Source: Betaproteobacteria bacterium (GTDB lineage: Bacteria > Pseudomonadota > Gammaproteobacteria > Burkholderiales > SG8-39). Taken from it: 16,156 nucleotides of DNA. The notes under the pieces are model-generated. The model was not told the origin of the DNA, ran no database searches, and was given only the letters and a program-made list of their open reading frames with translations. How positions within the stretch are numbered: position 1 is the stretch's first letter; every line of letters starts with the position of its first letter. The stretch spans positions 1-16,156 of the forward strand of contig QYQC01000222.1 in NCBI GenBank assembly GCA_007280315.1. Direction: 5' to 3'. A program made the translations under genes and the position numbers. Shown one piece after another: positions 6,508-13,530 of this stretch.

Positions 6508-8214
6508 CTAGCTTGCGTGCTCGTCGCGTAATTCGCGCCGCGACACTTTGCCCACGTCGGTCTTGGGCAGTTCACCGCGGAATTCCACGATGTGCGGCAC
6601 CTTGTATCCGGCCAGGCTTTCCCTGCAATAGGCAAGCACGTCCTCTTCCGACAGTTTGCCGCGTGCTTCCGGCTGCAGCACCACGATGGCCTTGATCTTC
6701 TGGCCTACCGCCGGGTCGGGCACGCCGATCACGCCTGCAGCCTTGATGTTGGGGTGTTCGTAGAGCACGTCCTCGATGTCCTTGGCGAACACCGAGTAGC
6801 CCTTGTACTTGATCAAGTCCTTGCTGCGATCGAAAAAATGGAAATAACCCTCTTCGTCCATGCGTACGATGTCGCCGGTTCGCATCCAGCGCTCGCCGTC
6901 GATGTCGAGGAACACCTTGGCCGACTCCTCCGGTTTGTTCCAGTAGCCGAGCATGATGTTGGGTCCCTTGAGTATCAGTTCGCCCGTTTCCCCGGGTGGA
7001 ACAAACGCCGTGCCCTCCGGCTCGATCACCGCCGCCATTACGTTCGGAATCGGCAGGCCAAAAGAACCGGGCTTGGGGCGATGGCGCGGATTGACGTGGC
7101 TCGCCGCGCAGGTTTCGGACAGGCCGTAGCCCTCCGTGATGGACGAGCCGGTGCGCTTGGCCCAGTCTTTCATCGTCGATTCGTGCAACGTGTCGGCGCC
7201 GGAAATCAGCATCTTCAGCCGTTTCCAGTTGACCTTGCCGGTGTCCTTGTGGTCTTTGAGGTATTCGTACAGCGTAGGCACGCCGTAGAACACCGTGGCC
7301 TTGTACTTCTCCATCGCTTCGAGGATGCCCTCGGTGTCCGGCGTGGTGAACAAAACCAGCGTCTGGCCCTGGATCAGGCCGTTCAGCATCAGCACCACCT
7401 GACCGTAAATATGGAAAAACGGCAGGAAGGCAATGATCACTTCCCTGCCTTCGTCGAAACCCGGAAACGCGGCCTGGCCGGAGACCTGCGCGGCAATCAT
7501 GTTGTAGTGCGTCAGCACCACGCCCTTCGGATTGCCGGTGGTGCCGCCGGTATAAGGCAGCGCAGCGATGTCGGTCTTGGGGTCGATGGTGACCGCGGGA
7601 ACGATTCCGTCCGATCCGGCGAGCAGGTCCTGAAACTGATGCACGTTGTCCCGCTTGGGGATGTTCGGCGTGCCGATCTTGACGTCGCCGAATATCTTTC
7701 CGAGAAAGGTCTTGCCCAGGAATTTCTTCAGTCCCGGCAGGTATTCGCTCACGCTGGTGACGATGATCTGGTCCAGCGTCGCGCCGGATTTCTCCACCTT
7801 GTCGAACAGAATGTCCTGGCAGACGATCACGCGCGCACCGCTGTTCTCCAGCTGGAATTTGACTTCGTGGCTGGTGTAGACCGGGCTGATCGGCGTGACG
7901 GTGCAGCCGAGTTTCAGTGCGGCAAAATAGGCGATGACGAACTGCGGGCTGTTCAACAGATAAAGGCCGACGCGGTCGCCTTTTTTCAGCCCGAGTCGGG
8001 CGAGCGCGCCCGCAAGGCGGTCGGTGTGTTCGCGCAGTTCGCGGAAACTGATGTCGCGCCCGTAGAACACCAGCGCTGCCTTCGCCCCGTATTTCGAGGT
8101 TGCGTCATCGAAGGCCTGGGTCACCGATTTCAGCGGCACTTCCGGATTGGCCGGCACCCCGGGCTCGTAGAATTTCAGCCAGGGCCGGGACAGGTAGGCA
8201 GACTTTGCGTCCAT
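6508..8214 (-). CDS. AMP-forming acyl-CoA synthetase (FadD-like / long-chain fatty acid-CoA ligase family)
   Basis: A 568-residue ANL-superfamily ligase that activates a carboxylic acid to acyl-AMP and then acyl-CoA. Motifs are the P-loop YTGGTTGNPKG (221-231), EGYGLSE (361-367), the aspartate-containing RTGD (445-448), the hinge region FDRSKDLIKYKGY (461-473), and the C-terminal TDVGKVSRREL with likely catalytic K556. I chose ATG 8214 because a GAGGGGAG site lies directly upstream and family similarity begins there. The frame stays open for a further 194 codons upstream, but that segment is antisense to the divergent gene and lacks homology. Co-transcription with livG/livF points to a role in activating the imported acid. 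The substrate is not determined by these motifs. Long-chain, aromatic or dicarboxylic acids are possible. Confidence 0.93.
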   Translation of the reverse strand: MDAKSAYLSRPWLKFYEPGVPANPEVPLKSVTQAFDDATSKYGAKAALVFYGRDISFRELREHTDRLAGALARLGLKKGDRVGLYLLNSPQFVIAYFAALKLGCTVTPISPVYTSHEVKFQLENSGARVIVCQDILFDKVEKSGATLDQIIVTSVSEYLPGLKKFLGKTFLGKIFGDVKIGTPNIPKRDNVHQFQDLLAGSDGIVPAVTIDPKTDIAALPYTGGTTGNPKGVVLTHYNMIAAQVSGQAAFPGFDEGREVIIAFLPFFHIYGQVVLMLNGLIQGQTLVLFTTPDTEGILEAMEKYKATVFYGVPTLYEYLKDHKDTGKVNWKRLKMLISGADTLHESTMKDWAKRTGSSITEGYGLSETCAASHVNPRHRPKPGSFGLPIPNVMAAVIEPEGTAFVPPGETGELILKGPNIMLGYWNKPEESAKVFLDIDGERWMRTGDIVRMDEEGYFHFFDRSKDLIKYKGYSVFAKDIEDVLYEHPNIKAAGVIGVPDPAVGQKIKAIVVLQPEARGKLSEEDVLAYCRESLAGYKVPHIVEFRGELPKTDVGKVSRRELRDEHAS

Positions 8215-8254
8215 GCTCCCCTCGGTTGGGCGGTGCCGCTGCGCAGGCGCGCGC

Positions 8255-8283
8255 TGCGACGACAGAAGAATTGCGCTTATACT
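8255..8283 (+). promoter_or_regulatory. Candidate promoter for the DUF protein in the divergent gap
   Basis: A good -10-like TATACT lies at 8278-8283, with a weak -35 (TGCGAC, 8255-8260) 17 nt upstream. This would give a leader of about 50 nt before the ATG at 8341. On the opposite strand TATAAG (8281-8276) overlaps and could serve the CoA ligase operon, but I see no matching -35 for it. The gap from 8215 to 8340 holds nothing else I can support. Confidence 0.3.
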
Positions 8284-8340
8284 GCCATGCGCTCCGTTCG
8301 CGGGCAAGTAAATGCGTAGAGAAATCCGAGCATCGAGGTC

Positions 8341-8958
8341 ATGGACGATATAGTCATCCGCGCCATGGCGAAATGGCCGAACGTGCCGGTGGTCTACGGC
8401 TGGCTTGCCCTTGACCGCCGCGGGATCTGGTCGATCAAACGCGCGGCGCGCAACAGCGCCACAGAAACCGGCATCGGCTTCGAGCCTGTCAACAACGCCA
8501 AGCTCCTCGAATTCATCGGCCGCAACTACATGCATGACGACGCCGGGCGCTGGTTTTTCCAGAACGGCCCGCAACGCGTGTTCGTCGATCTCGCCTACAC
8601 GCCGCTTGTCTATCGCATTGTGCGCCCGCGCCCGCTGTCGTTCGAAACGCATACAGGTGCGGCCTGCGCGGACCTGCGCTCGGTGTGGATGGACGAGGCG
8701 GGGAATCTGCTGCTGCTCACCGAACACGGGCCCGGATTGCTTCTTGATCGCGACCTGCCGCGCGGCCTGGAAGCGCTGTCCTACGCGGACGGTCATGCGC
8801 TGGACGACGAACGGCTGCTCGCGCTGCTCGAGGATGGCGACGACGCGGCCGGTGTGTATTTCAACACCGGCGCGGCCAGCCTGCCGCTTGCATTGCTCCG
8901 GGCGGAACTAGCGCCGCAGCGCCTGGGCTTTGTGCGCGAGCCGCGGCCTCAGGGATGA
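8341..8958 (+). CDS. Conserved betaproteobacterial protein of unknown function (DUF2946/DUF2944-type)
   Basis: This 205-residue soluble protein is of unknown function. The N-terminus MDDIVIRAMAKWPNVPVVYGWLALDRRGIW, the central LLEFIGRNYMHDDAGRWFFQNGPQRVFVDLAYTP and the C-terminal half (about 100-190) match a family I remember from Burkholderiales and Neisseriales, named DUF2946 or DUF2944. The exact number is from memory. It has no signal peptide or membrane helix, and many acidic residues near the C-terminus. A GAGG precedes the ATG by two bases. It is divergent from the CoA ligase operon and ends 4 nt before the stop of the quinone oxidoreductase gene on the other strand. Neighbours give no clear clue to function. 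I am confident it is a real gene. Confidence 0.85.
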   Translation: MDDIVIRAMAKWPNVPVVYGWLALDRRGIWSIKRAARNSATETGIGFEPVNNAKLLEFIGRNYMHDDAGRWFFQNGPQRVFVDLAYTPLVYRIVRPRPLSFETHTGAACADLRSVWMDEAGNLLLLTEHGPGLLLDRDLPRGLEALSYADGHALDDERLLALLEDGDDAAGVYFNTGAASLPLALLRAELAPQRLGFVREPRPQG

Positions 8959-8962
8959 CGCG

Positions 8963-9940
8963 CTAGCCGGGGATCAGCACTACCTTGCCCGTGACCTTGC
9001 GCTGCATTACGTCGTTTAACGCGCGTGCCGCCTGCTCCAGCGGGTAGGATGCACTCACCAGCGGCTTCAGTTTGCCGCTAGCGATCCAGCCCAGCAGTTC
9101 GCCCACGTTAGCTTCGTTTTTCTGCGGCTCCTTGCGCGTGAAACTGCCCCAGAAAACGCCGACGATGGAAAAGCCTTTCAGCAGGGGCAGGTTCAGCGCA
9201 ATTTTCGGGATCTCGCCGCCGGCAAAACCGATCACCAGGTAGCGCCCGCCCCAGGCCATGTCGCGCATTGCCGGCTCGGCGAATTTGTCGCCCACCGGAT
9301 CGTAGACCACGTCCACGCCCTTGCCTTCGGTGATGCGCTTGATCCCCTCGCGCAAATCCTCTTTCGAGTAATTGATGGTCGCATCGGCGCCGAGCAGTTT
9401 GCACGCATCGAGCTTGTCGTCGCTCGACGCCGCAGCGATCACGCGTGCGCCCATGAGCTTCCCGAGTTCTACCGCGGCGCTGCCGACGCCGCCGGCGGCG
9501 CCGAGCACCAGCAGCGTCTCACCTGCCTTGAGAAGAGCTCTATCCTTGAGCGCGTGGTAGGAGGTGCCGTAGGTCATCATGAAGGAGGCGCCCACCTTGA
9601 AGTCCACGCCCGCGGGCAGCGCAATGCAGGCGCGCGCATCCACCGCAATTTCCTCGGCGTATCCGCCCCAGCTTGCAAACGCGATGACAGCGTCGCCGGG
9701 CTTGGGCCGCTTCACCCCTTCGCCCACGGACTTCACCACGCCCGCGAGTTCGGTGCCGGGCGAAAACGGAAACGGCGGCTTCGCCTGATACTTTCCCTGA
9801 ATGATCAGCGCGTCCGGGAAATTGACGCCTGCCGCCTTCATGCTTACCACTACCTGGCCTGCCGCGGGCGTGAGCGCGGGTACCTCTTCGACGACCAGGG
9901 TGTCGGGTAATCCATGTTGCTTGCAAAGCACTGCCTTCAT
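8963..9940 (-). CDS. Zinc-independent NADPH:quinone oxidoreductase (MDR family)
   Basis: A 325-residue medium-chain dehydrogenase/reductase of the quinone oxidoreductase type. It transfers hydride from NADPH to a quinone or an enone-like acceptor in the cytoplasm. The GroES-like N-terminal domain (MKAVLCKQHG onward) lacks the zinc-binding cysteines and histidines of alcohol dehydrogenases. It is followed by a Rossmann domain with LVLGAAGGVGSAAVELGKLMGARVIAAASS (nucleotide-binding AAGGVG at 148-153). I place the start at ATG 9940 because GAGG lies about nine nt upstream. The frame extends 28 codons further, including an ATG at 9955, but without a ribosome-binding site or homology. It is divergent from the Ycf46-like gene. 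Members of this group near acyl-CoA genes are sometimes misnamed enoyl-CoA reductases, so the acceptor is open. Confidence 0.9.
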   Translation of the reverse strand: MKAVLCKQHGLPDTLVVEEVPALTPAAGQVVVSMKAAGVNFPDALIIQGKYQAKPPFPFSPGTELAGVVKSVGEGVKRPKPGDAVIAFASWGGYAEEIAVDARACIALPAGVDFKVGASFMMTYGTSYHALKDRALLKAGETLLVLGAAGGVGSAAVELGKLMGARVIAAASSDDKLDACKLLGADATINYSKEDLREGIKRITEGKGVDVVYDPVGDKFAEPAMRDMAWGGRYLVIGFAGGEIPKIALNLPLLKGFSIVGVFWGSFTRKEPQKNEANVGELLGWIASGKLKPLVSASYPLEQAARALNDVMQRKVTGKVVLIPG

Positions 9941-9957
9941 CTGGGTTGTCCTCATAC

Positions 9958-9994
9958 TTGCGGGAAAAACGTTCGCAGGTATGATACTACCTGC
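9958..9994 (+). promoter_or_regulatory. Candidate promoter with a 7-bp dyad between the oxidoreductase and the AAA+ gene
   Basis: TTGCGG (9958-9963), a 16-nt spacer and TATGAT (9980-9985) resemble a sigma-70 promoter for the AAA+ gene, with its ATG at 10036. The -10 is embedded in a perfect inverted repeat GCAGGTA (9975-9981), six nt, TACCTGC (9988-9994). On the minus strand the same dyad carries TATCAT, a possible -10 for the oxidoreductase, with no clear -35. A regulator binding here could control both genes, but none is encoded nearby. Confidence 0.4.
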
Positions 9995-10035
9995 CGCGCA
10001 AGACCGAGCAGGCCAATCCAACAAGGGACCGCGTC

Positions 10036-11517
10036 ATGAGCGACATCAAGCAGCTGGAGAGCCTGCTCTCGACTCAGATTCCGCTGGTGGTGGTCGAGTC
10101 GTACGAGGAAAAGAAAGTCATCGATCTGCTGGAGCGCGTTGCGTCGCTCAACGGCCATGGCTTTTATGTCTGGAATCTGACCCATGGTTTGCGCCGATGG
10201 AAAGGCGACGAACAGCCCTACAACACGCGGGACCTGGTCGAAGCGCTGCGCCACATAGAGAAATCACCACAGAACGGCGTGTTCCTGTTTCTCGACGCGC
10301 ACGCCTTCCTGGAAGACCCGATGGTCATCCGGACGATCAAGAACATCGCGCAGAAATACGAGTTGGTGGCGCGCATGCAGGTGTTTCTTTCCCCCAAGAT
10401 CAGCCTGCCGGACGAACTGTCGCGCATGGCGGTGAGTTTCAAGCCGGCGCTGCCCGACCGCAATGCGATCAAGGCCCTGGTGCAGGACGAGATCAGCAAG
10501 TACGTCGGCAGCAGCGGCACCAGGGTCTCCGGGCAGCGTGAAGCAGTGGAAATGCTGATCCAGCACGTCGGCGGCCTGCCCGAAGAGGACGCGCGCCGCC
10601 TGATCCGCATGGCGATACGCAATGACGGCAAGATCACACTGTCCGATATCGGAAGAATACTCAAGGCCAAGCACGAGTTCCTCAAGGCGAGCGAGATTCT
10701 CAGCCTTGAGCCCGGCATCACCAATATCGACGAGTTGGGCGGGCTAAAGAACCTCAAGCGCTGGCTCGCAGTGCGGCGTGAGATTTTTATTGCAGGCGAT
10801 TCTACGGGTCCGTTGCCTGCGCCCAAAGGGGTGCTGCTGCTCGGTGTGCAGGGTGCCGGAAAGAGTCTGGCTGCGAAGGCCGTCGCCGGCGCCTGGTATC
10901 TGCCGTTGTTTCGGCTCGACTTCGGCACCCTGTACAACAAATTCCACGGCGAGACCGAGCGCAATCTGCGCGAAGCGCTGTCGATCGCCGGCGCAATGTC
11001 GCCCTGTGTGCTGTGGATGGACGAGATCGAGAAGGGAATTTCGGGTGATGCGGGCGGCGGCTCGGACGGCGGCGTATCGCAGCGGGTGCTCGGAACCCTG
11101 CTGACCTGGATGGCCGAGCGCACCGGACGCGTGTTCCTGGTCGCGACCGCCAACGATATCCAGCGACTGCCGCCCGAACTGCTGCGTAAAGGACGCTTCG
11201 ACGAGATATTTTTTGTCGATCTACCGCAAGACGAGGCGCGCCGGCAGATACTCAAAATTCACCTGCAGCGGCGAAAACTCGATCCGGCCGGCTTCGACCT
11301 GGAACGCCTGTCGGCGGCGAGCAATGGGTTTTCCGGCGCCGAAATCGAACAGGCCATCGTGTCGGCGCTATACGAAGCGCTGGCGGCGAAGCAGCCGCTG
11401 GCTACCGGACACGTTTTGGCCGAGATCGGTCGAACACGACCGCTCTCGGTGATCATGGCGGAGAAAGTGCAGGCCCTGCGCGAGTGGGCGCTGCAGCGGG
11501 CGGTGTCGGCCGACTGA
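10036..11517 (+). CDS. Ycf46-like AAA+ ATPase
   Basis: A 493-residue protein with an N-terminal domain of about 220 residues (begins MSDIKQLESLLSTQIPLVVVESYEE) and a classical AAA+ module. Motifs are Walker A GVQGAGKS (270-277), Walker B VLWMDEIEKG (325-334), sensor-1-like ATAND, and the arginine-finger region RKGRFDEIFF (384-393), followed by the AAA lid with GFSGAEIEQAIVSALYEA. Order and length match the chloroplast/cyanobacterial Ycf46 family, which also occurs in many Proteobacteria. Its molecular role is poorly known; in cyanobacteria it has been linked to inorganic carbon use. AAGGGA seven nt before the ATG supports the start. It is divergent from the quinone oxidoreductase and convergent with rhlE (10-nt gap), so it is likely monocistronic. 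Confidence 0.88.
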   Translation: MSDIKQLESLLSTQIPLVVVESYEEKKVIDLLERVASLNGHGFYVWNLTHGLRRWKGDEQPYNTRDLVEALRHIEKSPQNGVFLFLDAHAFLEDPMVIRTIKNIAQKYELVARMQVFLSPKISLPDELSRMAVSFKPALPDRNAIKALVQDEISKYVGSSGTRVSGQREAVEMLIQHVGGLPEEDARRLIRMAIRNDGKITLSDIGRILKAKHEFLKASEILSLEPGITNIDELGGLKNLKRWLAVRREIFIAGDSTGPLPAPKGVLLLGVQGAGKSLAAKAVAGAWYLPLFRLDFGTLYNKFHGETERNLREALSIAGAMSPCVLWMDEIEKGISGDAGGGSDGGVSQRVLGTLLTWMAERTGRVFLVATANDIQRLPPELLRKGRFDEIFFVDLPQDEARRQILKIHLQRRKLDPAGFDLERLSAASNGFSGAEIEQAIVSALYEALAAKQPLATGHVLAEIGRTRPLSVIMAEKVQALREWALQRAVSAD

Positions 11518-11527
11518 CCCTCGCGGG

Positions 11528-12841
11528 TTAGTAGGCCGAACTGCGCCGGCCTGAGTCGCGGCTGTTTCTTCCGCCGGCCCGCGATGCAGGCTGACGCGGC
11601 GCGTTCTGGCCGCGGTTGCCTTTGTGCGGCGCGTTGGAAGGCCGGCGCTGTGATGACGCGCCGCGCTTGCCCTGAACGATGGGCTCGGCGCGGATGCGCG
11701 GATCGACTTCGAATCCGGGCACGATTTCTTTCTTGATCTCGCGCTTGGTCAGGCGCTCGATGTCGCGCAGCAGGCCGAGTTCGTCCACGCACACCAGCGA
11801 CACCGCTTCTCCGCTGGAGCCGGCGCGGCCGGTGCGGCCGATGCGGTGCACATAGTCGTTGGCGACGTGGGGCAGTTCGAAATTGACCACATGCGGCAGC
11901 TCGTCGATATCGAGGCCGCGCGCGGCGATGTCGGTCGCGACCAGCACCCTGATCTTGCCGGCCTTGAATTCGGCCAGCGCGCGCGTGCGCGCTGGCTGGC
12001 TCTTGTTGCCGTGGATCGCGTCGGCGCGGATGCCGGACTTGACCAGTTTCTCCGCCAGGTTGTTGGCGCCGTGCTTGGTGCGCGTGAATACCAGCACCTG
12101 CTTCCAGTCGCCCGTAGTGATCAGGTGCGCGAGCAGATCCTTTTTCTTTTCGCGGTCCACCGGGCACACGCGCTGCGAAATCAGCTCGGCGGTGGCATTG
12201 CGCCGCGCGACTTCTACCAGCAGCGGGTCGTGCATGAAACCGTCGGCGAGCTTCTTGATCTCATCGGAGAACGTGGCCGAAAACAGCAGGTTTTGCCGCT
12301 GTTTTGGCAGGTAGGCGAGTATCTTGCGGATGTCGGGTATGAAGCCCATGTCGAGCATGCGGTCGGCTTCGTCGAGCAACAGCACCTGCACCTTGGACAA
12401 ATCGACGGTGCGCTGCGACAGGTGGTCGAGCAATCGCCCCGGTGTCGCCACCAGGATGTCGATGCCGCGCTTGAGCGCCTGCACCTGGGGGTGAAAGCCG
12501 ACGCCGCCGTACACGGACAGCGAGCGGATCTTGGGCAGATGCTTGCCGTAGGTAAACACGCTCGCCTGCACCTGGGCTGCGAGCTCGCGCGTGGGCACCA
12601 GAATCAGCGCGCGCACCGGCGTGCGGCCGTGCGTCCCGCCCGCCTGTTCGGCGAGCCTTTGCAGTATGGGCAGGGTGAAGCCTGCGGTCTTGCCGGTGCC
12701 GGTCTGGGCGCCGCCCATGAGGTCACGGCCGGCTAGCACAGCGGGAATTGCCTGTGCCTGAATCGGGGTAGGTTCGGTATAGCCTTGCTCGCCGATGGCA
12801 AGCATAAGCTCGGCGCGCAGGCCGAGTGCGGAAAAAGACAT
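11528..12841 (-). CDS. rhlE: DEAD-box ATP-dependent RNA helicase RhlE
   Basis: A 437-residue DEAD-box helicase that remodels RNA, for example in ribosome maturation and at low temperature. Motifs in order are the Q motif (F3 and TPIQ 25-28), motif I AQTGTGKT (45-52), PTRELA (83-88), TPGR (133-136), DEAD (157-160), SAT (188-190), VFTRTK (251-256), VATDIAARGLDI (301-312) and HRIGRTGR (332-339). The tail from about 385 is basic and rich in R, G, S, N and P, as in RhlE, and probably binds RNA. AGGAGC six nt upstream supports ATG 12841. The minus-strand promoter candidate near 12980 implies a long leader. It converges on the Ycf46-like gene. Confidence 0.94.
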   Translation of the reverse strand: MSFSALGLRAELMLAIGEQGYTEPTPIQAQAIPAVLAGRDLMGGAQTGTGKTAGFTLPILQRLAEQAGGTHGRTPVRALILVPTRELAAQVQASVFTYGKHLPKIRSLSVYGGVGFHPQVQALKRGIDILVATPGRLLDHLSQRTVDLSKVQVLLLDEADRMLDMGFIPDIRKILAYLPKQRQNLLFSATFSDEIKKLADGFMHDPLLVEVARRNATAELISQRVCPVDREKKKDLLAHLITTGDWKQVLVFTRTKHGANNLAEKLVKSGIRADAIHGNKSQPARTRALAEFKAGKIRVLVATDIAARGLDIDELPHVVNFELPHVANDYVHRIGRTGRAGSSGEAVSLVCVDELGLLRDIERLTKREIKKEIVPGFEVDPRIRAEPIVQGKRGASSQRRPSNAPHKGNRGQNAPRQPASRAGGRNSRDSGRRSSAY

Positions 12842-12976
12842 GTATTGCTCCTGGTTTCGGCCTGTCGACGATTGGTTACGCGATGCCAGTCCAGGCAGAT
12901 GTTATTGGTTAATTCGGGGAACTAAAGCAGAACCGCGAGGGCAGCGGACAGACTGGGATTGAACGATGCGGGGCGG

Positions 12977-12982
12977 ATTATA
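12977..12982 (-). promoter_or_regulatory. Candidate -10 element for rhlE, implying a ~128-nt leader
   Basis: A perfect TATAAT reads on the minus strand at 12982-12977, 25 nt past the stop of the SnoaL-like gene. No good -35 is visible 16-18 nt upstream (TGCCCG at best). Transcription from about 12970 would leave roughly 128 nt before the rhlE ATG, with no open frame of note in it. Long leaders occur on cold-induced helicase genes, so regulation at the RNA level is possible. Confidence 0.45.
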
Positions 12983-13006
12983 CAGACTTCACGCGTCTAC
13001 GGGCAT

Positions 13007-13471
13007 TTATTTATGTGCCTGCTTTTCCTCGGCCGCCCAGCGCGCCAGCGATTTCGCAATGCGTTCCGGCGCGAATTGCATCTGCGCCAGCGCAATGCCG
13101 CGGTCGAACACTTCGCCATAACGCGCTATCAATCCGTCCTGCAGCCGCACCTGGGCAATGCCGGAAAAAAACACGCGCACCCCTTCGCTGCCGGCAATCT
13201 TGGAGATATACGAGAAACGGTAGCGAGCATATGCCAGGCTGCCGTCGCTCAGGGCATCGGAAAGTGTCCACGAGAAGTCGCGTGCATTGGCGTGGAAGTG
13301 ATTTTCCACCATGTCGCGAATCGCGTCGTGCCCGCGAAATTCGCCGTAGAAGCCGTCGTGGTAAACGCCGTCGGTAATGAAGCAGGCTGCGGCTGCTGCG
13401 CCGTCGCCGCGGCAGATTGCCTGTGTCGTGCGTTCGATCAGCGCGTGGAACTCTTTCGTTGGCTCAGTCAT
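13007..13471 (-). CDS. SnoaL/NTF2-like fold protein, function unknown
   Basis: A 154-residue protein of the nuclear transport factor 2 / SnoaL-like superfamily, small cone-shaped domains that act as enzymes (isomerases, dehydratases) or ligand-binding modules. Visible features are the N-terminal helix region (FHALIERTTQAICRGDGAAAAACF), the turn GVYHDGFYGEFRGHDAIRDMVENHF with the conserved G-x-x-x-I pattern, and the C-terminal strands. It has no signal peptide. I chose ATG 13471 because AAGGAG lies six nt upstream. The frame is open far upstream, but that part overlaps the CLC gene in another frame. It lies 59 nt downstream of the CLC gene in the same direction and may be co-transcribed. The specific function is unknown. 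Confidence 0.85.
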   Translation of the reverse strand: MTEPTKEFHALIERTTQAICRGDGAAAAACFITDGVYHDGFYGEFRGHDAIRDMVENHFHANARDFSWTLSDALSDGSLAYARYRFSYISKIAGSEGVRVFFSGIAQVRLQDGLIARYGEVFDRGIALAQMQFAPERIAKSLARWAAEEKQAHK

Positions 13472-13530
13472 GTTCAGCTCCTTTGATTCGATCAATCCAA
13501 CAAGGTCACGGCCGCGGACAATGGCGCCGG

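Noticed and set aside
6592..8319. 575-codon open frame on the plus strand opposite the CoA ligase
   Set aside because: Composition is a His/Arg/Asp/Val-rich mirror of the real gene, there is no recognisable motif, and it fully overlaps a well-supported gene.
8215..8796. 194-codon open extension upstream of the acyl-CoA synthetase on the minus strand, suggesting a longer or fused protein
   Set aside because: It is antisense to the DUF gene, has no domain signal, and a strong GAGGGGAG site marks the start at 8214.
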